Shown here piece by piece: positions 33,441-44,256 of a DNA stretch of 64,000 nt. Both the position numbers and the translations under genes were made by a program. The stretch is from NCBI GenBank assembly GCA_036873135.1, contig JAPTYO010000018.1:2914001-2978000 (forward strand), given 5' to 3'. The DNA comes from Clarkia xantiana subsp. parviflora (Eukaryota; Streptophyta; Magnoliopsida; Myrtales; Onagraceae). The notes under the pieces are model-generated. The model was not told where the DNA came from and did no database searches. It saw only the letters and a list, made by a program, of their open reading frames with translations. Numbering within the stretch: the first letter of the stretch is position 1; every line of letters starts with the position of its first letter.

Positions 33441-33940
33441 TTACTAATGTAATCCTTAGAAAAATTCATTGGATGTAATATATTGTTGTTTGGGGGAGAC
33501 ATGATAGATGTCGAGAGAAAGCGTATTGACTGCTCGTTATTGACGTCGAGTGTTGACGTGTTGTTGGCATATTATAAAGGTCATTTGTTGTGTTTAGCAA
33601 ATAGCTTGTATTGTTGATGCGTGTTATATGCGTAGAGTCTGCTACTTGGTGTGGTTCCAGAGTAGGGAATATAAGAGAGTAATGTACCTATGAAAATACA
33701 TTAACTTCATTAGCTTTGTTGCTGTATGTACAATGCATGATAGATGGGGTCAACAGATCACCCATGTGTAAATAGTCTACTACGAGCTTAAACTGCTTAG
33801 AAAAGTAAAGCTTGGAAGTAGATAGGTGGATAAACCTGTGAGAAACGCAGTAATGGGGAGGGATGTGTTTAACGCCTCCCAAGTCGGTCTGTTCACGTGG
33901 CAGGGTGGTTGCATGCCACGCGATGTTGTAGTGCCCCGAG
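33441..33940. other. old gypsy element: spacer without coding evidence
   Basis: About 500 bp between the tandem repeats and the end of the gag remnant. No domain or repeat stands out. Confidence 0.5.
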
Positions 33941-35480
33941 AGATATCATCTCTTCAATTGAGAATGAGACAGTTGTTGGTGCTGTGACCCCAGGTGTTGT
34001 GGAATTTGCACCAGTGCGTGATGTCGGTTCCAAGGAACGCATGCGGTGTCTATTGTGGGGAGGGTAGTTTGTTTTGTAGGATGCTAACGAATAGCTCTTC
34101 GACCTCTGTGTTCAGAGGAGTGAATGCATACTCTACCCCATCAAGTGTGTTCCTGCTTTTATGTTGTTGAAAGAATATCCCCCCTCATTTGCGGGTGTCT
34201 TGCTCCACCCGAGTTCAAGCTCACAACTGCTCTTTCTAGCTTGTCTTTGAGGTCACTTATTGATTGAGTGGTCCTCCAGCCGTACACCCTTCCGAGTAGG
34301 AGGAATGATCGCGTATTCAAGTTCATGAAGAACGCGTTGATCACTGCCTCCCTTGTTGATTTTAGCAAAGCTGCATTCAGCGCGAAGCTCTTGAAGTATT
34401 TTGCAATTGGTGCGCCTTCTTCCTGCTTGATGTCCCAGATGCTTCGCAGTGTTCGGACTTGTTGGTGATTTTTCGCCCGTGTAGGCGCAAAGAGTTGGTC
34501 ACAACGCATTTCTTCCACTTTCTTAGCTTCGTGTTGCTTAGATGTGCCCCCTGATCATGGCGGTGGAGAGTTGTTGTTTACACCTTAAAGCGTTTACGTA
34601 GCACTGTCGTGCTGCAGTTTGATCTCCTAACATCTCTCCGACTCTATTCCTTGTCGGGAATTTCAGCTTCTGGTGCACTGTGGATGGCACTATCTCATAG
34701 GGGTTAATCGCTGTTCTTCCCAGTATCTTATTGTATGCCCCCAGGTTTTCAACCACAATGAAGTTGACATTGATGTCCAACTTTGTCCATCCTTCTCCCA
34801 GTGTCACTAGGAGTGTGATTGTACCCAAGGGGTATGTTGCAGCACCTGCGAAGCTTATAAGTGGGAACGTTTCTGGGCTTAAGTCTTCTTTTGTACGACC
34901 GAGCTGTTCTATCACCTTGATGGTCAGAATGTCAGCGGAGCTTCCGCCGTCAACGAGGATTCGTTTGACGTCGTAATCCGCGATAGGCATGGTGATGACG
35001 AGTGCGTCGTCATGAGGGTATACTATGTGCCTCATGTCTTCCTTGGAAAACATGATGACAAGATCATCTTGTTCACCTCTTGGTCGCTTTCCATACTTGG
35101 GATGTGTCTCTGCCTGTGAGGCATAGACATTCCTTGAATGTGAGCCTTGCCCCCCAGTAGCTTGTCCCCCATGTATGACATTGATCACGCCTCGCTTGGG
35201 AGGAGGTGGATTTTCATACATCTTTTCTTTTCCCTTACTCTTGGCAGAGGATTCTCCTTGGATCCTTTTGGGGTTGTTGTCACATTGATCGATAAAGTGT
35301 TTCAACTCCCCCTTTTGAATGTCGTTGTTGATTCGCATCTTTAAGCTAAATCAGCTATTTGTATCATGGCCGTATACTTCGTGGTTTTCACACCACTTTT
35401 CAGTTTCCTTCCCGAGAGGGCCCATTCGCCAACTACTCGGCTCTCTCCAAATATTTGTTTCTTTCATTTCCTTGAGGATT
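33941..35480 (-). pseudogene. old gag-protease-gag remnant
   Basis: Minus-strand relative of the 1093-residue polyprotein, in the same domain order. From the right: ILKEMKETNIW (about 35470), zinc knuckle CENHEVYGHDTNS whose last Cys codon is now TGA (35351-35353), linker with RGVINVIHGGQATGG, protease with ILVDGGSSADIL and ILGRTAINPYEIVPS (34538-35338 open), second gag segment KYFKSFALNAALLKSTREAV (34159-34518), and second knuckle CKFHNTWGHSTNNC (about 33965-34010). Frames are broken between the pieces. The N-terminal two fifths is missing because of the insertion at 35486 and an apparent deletion to its right. Confidence 0.8.
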
Positions 35481-35485
35481 ACGGT

Positions 35486-36272
35486 TGTTGGATATGATTC
35501 GAGGCAGCCTAGTACGAGTCGACAGAGTAAAGTTCGAGTTCTCAAAAGAACGTATGATCGACCATACAAGTCCGGAATAAGGAGACAAAGAGGAATGGTT
35601 GACTACCCTACAAACAGAAGTCGACCCACCAGATAACAAAGGACGAGGCAAGAAAGTCATTCAAGGCTCCTCTCTTGAGGTGTAAGTCGAGTCGAGGACC
35701 AAAGCTTCCCTACTAAAGTACGAGTCGAGTCGACCACCAGATATTTAGAGGAAACCTTCCCTCTTAAGGATAGGACAGGTGGAGACCTGCTCGCCGCCTC
35801 TAGGAAGACTTCCCTTCGAAGAAAGAGGCACCAGCTGGCGACCTGCTCGCCACCCTCTATACCAAGAAACCTTCCTCTTAAGGAAGTGGTATCAGCTGGC
35901 AACACTGCTTGTCACCTGCTTATGCAGACTCATGACAAAAACCCTCCCAAGAGGGTAGCCGCCACAAAAAGTCGGTAATTTCTCCCTATAAATAGCCCTA
36001 TAAATAGGGGTTCACTTTCATTATCTAACCTAAGTTCTATCATATACTTTACAGTACTGTACAGTATTCTCTCGATATCCATTACTGACTTAAGCTTCGG
36101 AGTGGAATCAGGGGCCTTCCCCACCTCATTTCAGGTCCTCGCCCAGCACAAAGCCACCAAAGGAAACTAAGTACCCACGAGGTCAAGAAAGATACCTGAG
36201 TGAGCTAGCCCCCGGCGAGATCTCGAATTCCATTACCCGAAGTTCTAGAGCCACGTCATTTTGATCCCAACA
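35486..36272 (+). mobile_element. 5' LTR of the truncated plus-strand gypsy element
   Basis: Contains degenerate CACCTGCTCGCC words related to the 57-bp repeats of the LTR at 4296-5079, and a doubled TATA box, CTATAAATAGCCCTATAAATAG, within 35986-36008 (two TATAAATA motifs). Confidence 0.8.
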
Positions 36273-36955
36273 TCTGGCGCCGTCTGTTGGAAACAGATCA
36301 AAAAGTCATGGCCTCCGAGAAGAACAAGATGCCAAACCCCGTGGTTGAGGAGATGGGAAACACTCAAGCAAGTCCTACCACCTCAAGACCCACACCAAAA
36401 GAAGACCCACCAGTGCCCCAAGCTAATTGTACTGGTGGGGAAGAGGATCTTAGCCATTCCAAGTCACTACCAAATCAGGAAGAGGCGAGAACAGTGCCTC
36501 TAGCTGTCCCTCAGGAGATAATGGCGACCTTTATAGCCTTCTAGAAACAAACCCAGGCGGCAACGGTTCCTGACAAAAAGGAACCGACTCGAGAAGCCTC
36601 CCAGAAGGAAGAGGTGGCCTCTAGTGTGAAGTTTGTGGAAGAAAATCTCCTGGGGAAAGAGATCCCCAAAGCTCCAGAAGTAGAGATGGCGAGCAAGAAC
36701 CATGTCCTATCACTATAGGACAGGTAGATGAACTATTGGAGAAGAAAAGAAGAGGAGTGAATGATTTACTTATCATTCGCGACCACACTTCATACCCTTT
36801 CTCGAAGAGGTTATTCAATACTCGAGTTCTTCCATAAGTCTTTGCAAGGAACATCGAGGACTACACAGGCGAGGGAGACCCGGTTTTCCATATCAACGCC
36901 CATAACTCTTCCCTTTTAGAGTTGTGTTCTCCATATCTTAGTCTGGGAGTTAGAA
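36273..36955 (+). pseudogene. gypsy gag N-terminus remnant
   Basis: The primer site CTGGCGCCGTCTGTTGGAAA is followed by an ATG at 36308 (MASEKNKMPNPVVEEMG). The frame is stopped at 36544, and later pieces in other frames include VLPVFARNIEDYTGEGDP-like gag sequence with stops (about 36820-36890). This corresponds to the gag N-terminus that is deleted from the minus-strand relative at 4258, where only MAL remains before the gag core. Confidence 0.65.
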
Positions 36956-37939
36956 ATCCCCCCCCCCCTCTTGTGTTGGGTATACACTTGGTTTAGGTGC
37001 GCTATGTCGGCGTGATTGCTTTGAGGGTGTACGCGCTATTGAAATTATTCACACTTGGTAGGTGCTAGTTGTGTGACGCAATGGTTCTTTAACGCGGCCC
37101 ACTTGACAGGGCAAGGCCAAGGTAACTGATGCGGTGATCAGTGAGAGCTCGACGACATTGGATGGCTTGGCGGAGCGAGGAAACATGATCAGGTGATCAA
37201 TTTATAACGATTGTAACTCGGTTCTCTAAGTCGAGACGGGTTTTCCCAAATGTTCGACCCTTCCCCTTTTATTCTTTTTCTTGTTCCCTATTTTCCCCTT
37301 TCATACGATAGGGGGTTTGCCATGCATAGAAATATCAAAGTATTTAGATAATTGAATGTGTAGTGAAAGATTACTCTCTATATCTTTCGCACGAGTTTCC
37401 CAGTCGGGAGCTTCGCTTTCCTTGAATTGGACAGACGTTTGTTTCTTTTTTAAACTGATCCTTGTATCGACTGCCTATTGTATGACAGGTGCAATGTCTA
37501 AATGCCTCCTCATTGGCTATCTCTTGAATTGGACAATTTCGGTTGACGATGATTTCGGTCGATGACGGTTTCAATTAGAGTCGATTTTGGTCGGCGACGA
37601 TTTCGGTCGTCGACGATCCTTTCATCGGGTCTAGGTGGTAGCGACGAGCAAGCATTGGCAGTCGAATATTGATTGCCGGCGGTGAAGGTTGTCGCGATGA
37701 CATGGGTTGCGACAGCGGATGTAAACATAGTCGCAATGACTGGGGTAGCGACGACAGGGTAGCACTCCATAGTTGGATTTTCCTCTGGTTTCCTTGCTCG
37801 TGAGGTATGTATGTCTCTTGGGTTGGACAATGCACCGCCTCTTGAAAAGCCGTTATGAATGACTTTTGTATTGGATAGTCGACCACCAATTCACTGAGAG
37901 TGGTGAAGTATTGTTGTTAGTGCTCATGGTTTGCTTGTC
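36956..37939 (-). other. leader-side DNA of a gypsy element, no clear coding
   Basis: Lies between the truncated plus-strand element and a minus-strand primer site. A minus-strand ATG at about 37940 (MTSKP, then stop) sits where the gag start is found in the young element (MTNSR). Short frames at 37510-37890 show low-complexity repeats of GTCGGCGACGATTTCGGTCG and are not recognisable as gag. Confidence 0.4.
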
Positions 37940-37959
37940 ATGGATTTTTATTAGAAGCC

Positions 37960-37990
37960 CACAGACGGCGCCCACAGACGGCGCCAAGAC
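37960..37990 (-). other. tandemly duplicated primer-binding site
   Basis: The 13-bp unit CACAGACGGCGCC occurs twice in a row (37960-37972 and 37973-37985), giving two copies of the GGCGCCGTCTGTG primer core next to the LTR. Confidence 0.8.
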
Positions 37991-38149
37991 ATGTGTATCG
38001 GGTTGACGAGGTGTCGATCCGAATAACAATCTTACAGGTGAAATTCCTTTATTCGCTACATGATTCCTTCGAAATACTCGTTGGGTTCGATCACTGATGT
38101 CGGATCCTTCGTGATATTGGGTAATATGTACTTCGGGTTGTCGTATGTC

Positions 38150-38255
38150 AAAGTGTCGGATTGTCGGACTTCCGGGGCGTCGGATTGTCGGAGTGTCGGA
38201 CCATCAGACTGTTAGACTGTCAGACTTTCAGACTGTCGGAGTGTCATACTGTTGG
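38150..38255. repeat. GTCGGA/CAGACT short tandem repeat
   Basis: Imperfect 8-10-bp units such as GTCGGATT, GTCGGAGT, CAGACTGT and CAGACTTT run through the LTR. Confidence 0.7.
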
Positions 38256-38767
38256 AGGTTCGCAAGCCCTTAAAATTGCTAAGTGTCTGGATGTCCGTAT
38301 ATGTAGTTGTTCATACATCTCGCCGTTCGTATGTCAGATCGTTGAGACTTCCAAGCGTCGGGACATCTCTCCTATGCAGTCCGCGCGCGTTCCTCCTAAC
38401 ACCTGCAAAAGGGGCAACATCAAGACCACATAGGGATGTGGTAATCGATGAACCCTCTCTGAAGCCAAAATCAGTACATCGTTTTAGAGAGATAGAGTAG
38501 GGAGAAGGCAGAGCATAAATATTTCAAGTCACATCAACTTAGTAAATGAATAGAGGTGGAGTTCTATATATAGGCTCAAAGGAGATTAAGGCGGTTAATG
38601 TGCACCGTTAACTCCTAATCGAGCTCAGTTAACAAGTAATAAAGAGATTAAGCCCTTAGCAAGCATGGAAGGGTTCGTGATATTTTCTAAGTGTCGGATG
38701 TGCAAAATGAGGTCGGGTCGTCGCGAGGGGCGATTTGGATGATAGTGTTCCGGACGTCGCGTACACC

Positions 38768-39210
38768 TAGGGATGGCAACGGGTCACGGGTACCCGCCGA
38801 CCCGCGGGTACCCGACCCGATGACCCGCGACCCGCGGGCGGGTTCGGGTTTGGGTTCACGGCGACCCGCCGACCCGACCCGATCGAGCTTTCATTTTACA
38901 TATATATGTATATTATATAAAACTATACGGGTAATATAACACATAGTCAAAATAACAATTATTCTAATGAATAGGGTGATTTATATTTGGATTATGAGTT
39001 AATTTAATAATTTATGATTTAAATTTGGCTACGGTAACATAGAATTTAGAATTTAACATTTAAAATGATAAATTATACCTCACACGGGTCGACCCGCGGG
39101 GTCGACCCGACCCGAAAGTGCATGGGACGGGTCCAGGTCGACCATATTGACCCGCGGGGCGGGTCAGGGTCTGGCGATAACCGCCCCGACCCGCCCCATT
39201 GACATCCCTA
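38768..39210. mobile_element. hAT-type MITE with 8-bp target duplication
   Basis: 443 bp. Terminal inverted repeats TAGGGATGGCAACGGG and CCCATTGACATCCCTA. Exact 8-bp duplication CGTACACC at 38760-38767 and 39211-39218. The ends are rich in GACCCGCGGGT words and the centre is AT-rich; there is no coding capacity. The 8-bp duplication and terminal sequence are as expected for non-autonomous hAT elements. Confidence 0.9.
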
Positions 39211-39528
39211 CGTACACCCCTTTGGCGGGGATACTACACGTCAGAAGGGTTTCGGGACCTTCGGGGTCGGACGGGAGGTCTGACCCCGAAGGCTTGGGGT
39301 TGGACTAGCGGGTCCGATCTCTCCTAGGGAGAGATCGGACTAGCAACGCGTCAGGGCGAGTGTTTTTCCTCGTTCGGACCGTTACGCTGCGGGTGACGTG
39401 TTCGGGTCAAAATTTCTATTTGCAATCGTTTGTGGGGTAATTAAAATAATACAATCCGAATGAAAACGGGTCTAAATTGAGCATATATCCAGCAGTAGAC
39501 TATAACAATGTAAGCGACTATAACAATG

Positions 39529-39683
39529 GAAAAAATCTTGGCTGGCTCGGTGCCACCACCCGCTGGCCCTTCACTCACTCACAATGATATTATGTGGGAC
39601 CCAATTTGCTGGGTCCCACATCACACCATTGTGAGGAGTAAAGAGCCAGCAGGTGGTGGCACCGAGCCACCGGATAAAAGCTC
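39529..39683. mobile_element. 155-bp foldback MITE with 9-bp target duplication
   Basis: An inverted repeat of about 60 bp on each side (GGCTCGGTGCCACCACC ... GGTGGTGGCACCGAGCC) encloses a short palindromic centre (GGGACCCA...TGGGTCCC). Flanks repeat ATAACAATG (39520-39528 and 39684-39692). A 9-bp duplication suggests Mutator-type mobilisation. Confidence 0.8.
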
Positions 39684-39692
39684 ATAACAATG

Positions 39693-39953
39693 TAAGCGCC
39701 TTCTGTTCTTAAGAGTAGTAAATTCTGATAGTTAAGAATAATTGAAACTTTAATCATCAAACCAAGTTAACTCTCTTTAAAGGAACAACTTCTAAACCAT
39801 TGAAAAATGAGATAATATTTTTCAACTCTAAACGAAATCTGCAAGACATGGCTTCATAACCAGTAAAATCTGATAATTTTGGTGTCACCTAAACACTAAT
39901 CTTGAATAATCAGAAAAAGAAGGGTGATTTTCCTGATCATTTCTTCAGCTAAG
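39693..39953. other. low-copy DNA left of the second copia element
   Basis: No gene recognised. The sequence resumes at 47805 after the insertion. Confidence 0.5.
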
Positions 39954-40710
39954 TGTTGGATTTTGGCTATATTTTAATAAAGTTGGTTTTGGGCTGGTTT
40001 TTGGACTAATGGTTTAAGCCCAATTTTTAAATTAAGCCCAACTATTTTTAGCCCAAATTTGAGTGAATGGAATTGTGAAAAACATTTTGTACCACATCGA
40101 ATAGGTGAGCTCTCCTCCTCCCTTCTCTTCTCCTATATAAAGGAGTCTTCCTCTTTACTTTTTTGGTAGAAGAAAATGAGATCTCTTCCTTTTGGTTGAG
40201 TATCCAATATTTTCGGAATCCATAATTTTGGAATCCAAGTTATTTTTCTCCTCCTCTGTTCTTCGTGTTGACGAATTGCAGAGTTCTTCTTAGGTTGATT
40301 TCGACTTATGTCGTGTTCAACCTTTCTAGTTGTTTTTAGCCGTTGTCGTCGGCATTTCTGTTCTTTGTTTGAGTTCAGGTATTGGGTTCGGTTCGGTCGA
40401 GCGTGTTGCATGCATAACACGATTCGATGACACTGTTGAATCCTGGGAGGTGATCGCCCCTTGTATAAACCCCTTTGCATAACCCGAGGGTGGGGAGGGG
40501 CGAAATTGCCTTAAGGAGACTGTGATTAGCATGGGCCTCAGTATAAAAATACGTATTCGTTTTCGTGTCGAAGTATACGTACAATTTCGGTGTTGCCTAT
40601 ATCTTGCATGTTAATTGGAGGAATTACTTGTAAGTAACCGAGATTTGATTAGTTGCATTTTGGTCCATGGACTTTATAAATTTGCATATTTACCCTCAAT
40701 ATTTCCAACA
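39954..40710 (+). mobile_element. 5' LTR of the second copia element
   Basis: 757 bp, TGTTGGATTTTGG to ATTTCCAACA, with TATATAAA at about 40133-40140. It differs from the 3' LTR at only about seven positions by eye. Confidence 0.95.
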
Positions 40711-42059
40711 ATCTTAAGGCAATTTTATTTGTTGGTTTTATGAGAGGATGCTTAATTGAATTTTGAGATTCAATTTTTGGAGAAAATTATTTATTCTCTA
40801 AATTTCACAAATATTGTCGAACAATGATGTTGTTGAGAATGTGAACATGCTCGAGAGCACATGCGACTGATAAAATCACTAAGGCCATTTAGGCCCTCAA
40901 GACTGATAAAGTCGTCAAAAGCTGTTGAGGCTATTAGGACCGTTGAGGTCACTAAGTCGTTGAGACTATTATGACCAATCGAGATGGTCAAGGTTATTGA
41001 GTTTTCTTGATAAGGAGGCTTTGGTCACTTGACCCACTTTAGCCGTTGGGGCTTATGGGGTCGTTGAATCCATTGTTGAAAATTGGATTAAGAAATCGGT
41101 TAAAACCGATTGAGTGTGTATGACAACTGTTATGGAATTTTATTTCCTTGTCTAAACACTAAGTATTACATTGTATATAAATGTACGTGTGAATCAACGA
41201 ATCGATTGTACACACCTAAACCTTGGCACGTATGTATGCCGCGATAAATGTACATGAGTGTTTACTCAGAAGGTTAGCTCCGTGTGAGTCTGGTTTTGTT
41301 AAAACCGAATTTAACCGTGTCCAGGTTTATTTTCTGTCCAACATAAGGAAGAAAAAAAAATTGATTTTTGTAATTGAAGTGATGAAACTTAATTACTGAA
41401 ATCAGATATTCAAATCGTTATTTGAATTTCACTAATCCAAATTTGAGGTTCCGGATTAATTACTATTGTGGAGTCGGGTACCAAATACTCGGACTTCTAA
41501 TAAATCTAAGGGGGTTGGTCATAAGTCCAATGTTTGAACACTACTCAATGAGAATGTAGCTATCACTTGGCAAACAACTCTAAAATTGAGAAAGACTACA
41601 ATCTTCTCGATGTGGTCTATAAATACGATTATTCTGCAAGTTATGATATCGCAGATGCCGGCGCGGGGTTGGACACTCGTCTTGGATACCGTCTATGTTG
41701 CCGGAAAGTCGCCGAGACTTACTTCATAAGTTGAAGTCATAAGAAGGAATTCTTTTTGACAAAATCTGGAAATAAAAATGAGGAGGAAGCATCCCTGTTG
41801 AGAGCACTCGAAATCGTCAAAAGAACTGTACGTTAAATACGGATAGACGACAAATTTGATTGAGATGAAGTTGAATTACTTTAAGTGTAATGGCCGTAGA
41901 GCCTAAAGTAAACATGAGTAAAATTGGTTTTGCATTGGCCGTAGTGCCTAAAGTGAACGTGAAATAAGAATGTTCCTTATTGTGCTGAATTTGTGGCACA
42001 ATAATTTAGGACCTGTTAATTACGATAATTTGCGGAGGTTATCTAACATGGTTCATATT
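40711..42059 (+). other. degenerate 5' interior of the second copia element
   Basis: Expected place of gag and protease. I see no open frame and no intact motif. A TCAC/GTTGAG-rich stretch with repeated GTCGTTGAG/GGCC words lies at 40860-41070. Confidence 0.5.
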
Positions 42060-42927
42060 CCTAAATCAAAATAGATCAAGAACTTAAATGTGAAGTTTGC
42101 GTTGAAACGAAACTTATTCGGTCGATAGGATTACCGAACTTCTTGTTCTAAATACATAGCGATGTTTGCGACTTAATACATGTCCAAACGCGATGCGAAA
42201 AATAAGTACTTCATTACGTTAGTAGATGATAGTACGAAATATTGCTATGTATACTTGATGAAGGAAAATATGAAACAATAACAAATTCATGGTTTACAAA
42301 TAAAAACTTGAGTTTCATTAAAATAATTAATTGTTTTCGCAATGAGAAATGCGACAACAATTATTCTCTGTTTAGAGAATGTTGACTTTAACACAATTTA
42401 ATTTGTGAAGTCATTGCACTGCATAAAACCCCGATTTAGTTGGTTCGCGGTTTCGATACCACCGGGCGACGGTTAAGGTTTTTTTTTTTTTTTTTCTTAG
42501 TGGGTGAATGGATTGTCATTAGGTAAAAATGATCGAATCCAACCACATTCTATCCTTCAAAAAAAAAAAGGTAGTTTTGGCACTTGCGGTGCAACGGGCC
42601 GATGTCGTTTATTGGTCGGAGGGTTAAACCATTTTTAGAAACGTGGCGGTCTAATGACCAAATTTGATCTCATATTGTTTTAAGAAAAATGTTGATGTTT
42701 TGACGGTCTGATGACCTACATTGGTACGATGGTGATCTGATGATCAGTGATGATGTGGTTGAGAGTTTGTAATAACTTCATACCAAAATCGTGTGTTAAC
42801 ACGTTAAAATTTTCCTGGAAGAAATAAAATAATGTGGTTGAGACCATGTTTGTTAGCAATTACCTTTTGAATAAGGTGCCCCATAAGAAGGAAGATAAAC
42901 TCTGTTTGAGTTGTGCCTTCAAATGTG
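42060..42927 (+). pseudogene. copia integrase remnant, first part
   Basis: Pieces in changing frames: KCEVCVETKL (zinc-binding tail, about 42090), IHSDVCDL (first catalytic Asp, about 42155), then a YFITLVDDSTKYCYVYLMK-like stretch to about 42260, and YLLNKVPHKKEDKL at about 42860-42905. Between them, 42420-42575 is foreign-looking DNA with a T17 run and an A11 run. The frame is then cut at 42928 by the inverted-repeat element. Confidence 0.65.
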
Positions 42928-43146
42928 GGAAAAATCACTAAATTACCTATATTTTGGAACTCAAACACAAAAACAAGGAAAAACGAGTTTCCGGAACCAT
43001 AATCACTTCTAGCGCATCTCCGAAATGCGCCAAAATCATGCCACATCTGCCAAATGCGCCACATTTAATACATGGCGCATTTCCCAGATGCGCCACAATT
43101 AATTAGCATTAATTACCTGTTTTTCAAATTAATTCACTAAAATACT

Positions 43147-43214
43147 GCTGTAACCAAGAATCGAACCCAGGTAAGCTAGGTAACTGAGATGAATACTAAC
43201 CACTACACTACAAT
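43147..43214 (-). repeat. tRNA-like module, left arm, outer
   Basis: Minus-strand inverted copy of the module at 43971-44037, with TAGTGGTTAGTATT as A-box-like and GGGTTCGATTCTTGG as B-box-like element. No acceptor stem closes well, so this is a tRNA-derived sequence and not a gene. Confidence 0.5.
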
Positions 43215-43274
43215 GTATTTTGTTGAAAATTTATTATACCTTTTATATTTAAAGTCAGTTTAACGACCAAAATA

Positions 43275-43343
43275 TCGTCACTGAGAATTCAACACAAGTC
43301 ACCCGCATGATAGGCAAAAATTCTTACCACTACACTACAATGA
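43275..43343 (-). repeat. tRNA-Asp-like module, left arm, inner
   Basis: Inverted copy of the module at 43843-43908, read on the minus strand. Confidence 0.45.
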
Positions 43344-43842
43344 CTTTTGTTGAGAATTAATTAAACTTTGTATATTTATTTGTCTATGTGATTTTATTTA
43401 ATTTTTTGTGTTAATATATTGTTTAGTTACCTACGTTTGCACCATGTGACCGAATGATTACTTTTTTGAAGTGATTAATGGTTACATATATTTCAGAATA
43501 TGACAGAATCGTTTAAACTTATTTTATTTAATAATTTATATTTAATCAAATGTGATTGAATTTTACAAAATAACTAAACATAGGTAAGAGTTGAATTTTA
43601 TTAAAATCGTTATTTAACTAAAATTCAATCACATTTGATTAAATATAAATTATTAAATAAAATAAGTTTAAACGATTCTGTCATATTCTGAAATGTATGT
43701 AACCATTAATCACTTCAAAAAAGTAATCATTCGGTCACATGGTGCAAACGTAAGTAACTAAACAATATATTAACACAAAAAATTAAATAAAATCACATAG
43801 ACAAATAAATATACAAAGTTTAATTAATTCTCAACAAAAGTC

Positions 43843-43908
43843 ATTGTAGTGTGGTGGTAAGAATTTTTGCCTATCATGCGGGTGACTTGTGTTGAATTCT
43901 CAGTGACG
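43843..43908 (+). repeat. tRNA-Asp-like module, right arm, inner
   Basis: TTGTAGTGTGGTGGTAAG is followed by GCCTATCATGCGGGTGAC and a degenerate B box (TGTTGAATTCTC). The layout follows plant tRNA-Asp (D arm with GTGGTAAG, anticodon arm GCCTGTCACGC, then GGGTGAC). The acceptor stem is absent, so it is a relic. Confidence 0.5.
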
Positions 43909-43970
43909 ATATTTTGGTCGTTAAACTGACTTTAAATATAAAAAGTATAATAAATTTTCAACAAAATAAA

Positions 43971-44037
43971 TTGTAGTGTAGTGGTTAGTATTCATCTCAG
44001 TTACCTAGCTTACCTGGGTTCGATTCTTGGTTACAGC
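43971..44037 (+). repeat. tRNA-like module, right arm, outer
   Basis: TTGTAGTGTAGTGGTTAGTA, then about 30 bp, then TGGGTTCGATTCTTGG, then TTACAGCAG. A- and B-box-like motifs are spaced as in a tRNA; the closing stem is poor. Confidence 0.5.
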
Positions 44038-44256
44038 AGTATTTTAGTGAATTAATTTGAAAAACAGGTAATTAATGCTAATTAATTGTGGCGCATCTGG
44101 GAAATGCGCCATGTATTAAATGTGGCGCATTTGGAAGATGTGCCATGTTTTCGGCGCATTTCAGAGATGCGCTAGTAGTGATTATGGTTCCGGAAACTCG
44201 TTTTCCCTTGTTTTTGTGTTTGAGTTCCAAAATATGGGTAATTTAGTGATTTTTCC

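Larger units (their letters stand above)
35486..36955 (+). mobile_element. truncated plus-strand gypsy element inside the old gag
   Basis: LTR 35486-36272 (787 bp, TGTTGG...CCAACA), primer site, then the start of gag. It is inserted directly before the codons for TVILKEM of the old gag; the five bases on the left are ACGGT. It breaks off near a poly-C run at about 36958 with no 3' LTR, and no second ACGGT boundary can be fixed. Same family as 2881-5079. Confidence 0.75.
37992..39494 (-). mobile_element. 5' LTR of an old gypsy element, with MITE insertion
   Basis: From TGTGTATCGGG (left) to ATATATCCAGCA (right). About 1.05 kb without the inserted MITE. Words shared with the young LTR include CCTGCAAAAGGGGCAA, TGAACCCTCTC and TTTTAGAGAGATAGAG. 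Minus-strand TATA box at about 38565-38572. A short-period repeat of GTCGGATTGTCGG/CAGACTGT type fills 38150-38250. Its length and sequence differ from the LTR at 7806-8423, so the two may not be partners. Confidence 0.65.
42928..44256. mobile_element. long-terminal-inverted-repeat Mutator-like element
   Basis: 1329 bp. Two arms of about 637 bp (42928-43564 and 43619-44256) are inverted copies separated by 54 bp. Ends are GGAAAAATCAC and GTGATTTTTCC. Exact 9-bp target duplication TCAAATGTG (42919-42927 and 44257-44265). Read across the duplication, the host copia integrase is continuous, which confirms the boundaries. It has no transposase. Each arm holds two tRNA-like modules and repeated GGCGCATTT/AGATGCGCC words near its outer end. 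Confidence 0.9.

Noticed and set aside
7806..39494. One clean old element with a matched LTR pair
   Set aside because: LTR lengths, sequences and flanks do not agree well enough; kept as a hypothesis only.
40133..40584. ORFs inside the copia LTR, repeated at 47222-47673
   Set aside because: They are LTR sequence duplicated at both ends; no domain, and LTR function explains conservation.
43843..44037. Functional tRNA genes
   Set aside because: A- and B-box-like words are present but acceptor stems do not close and both modules are duplicated inside a transposon arm.
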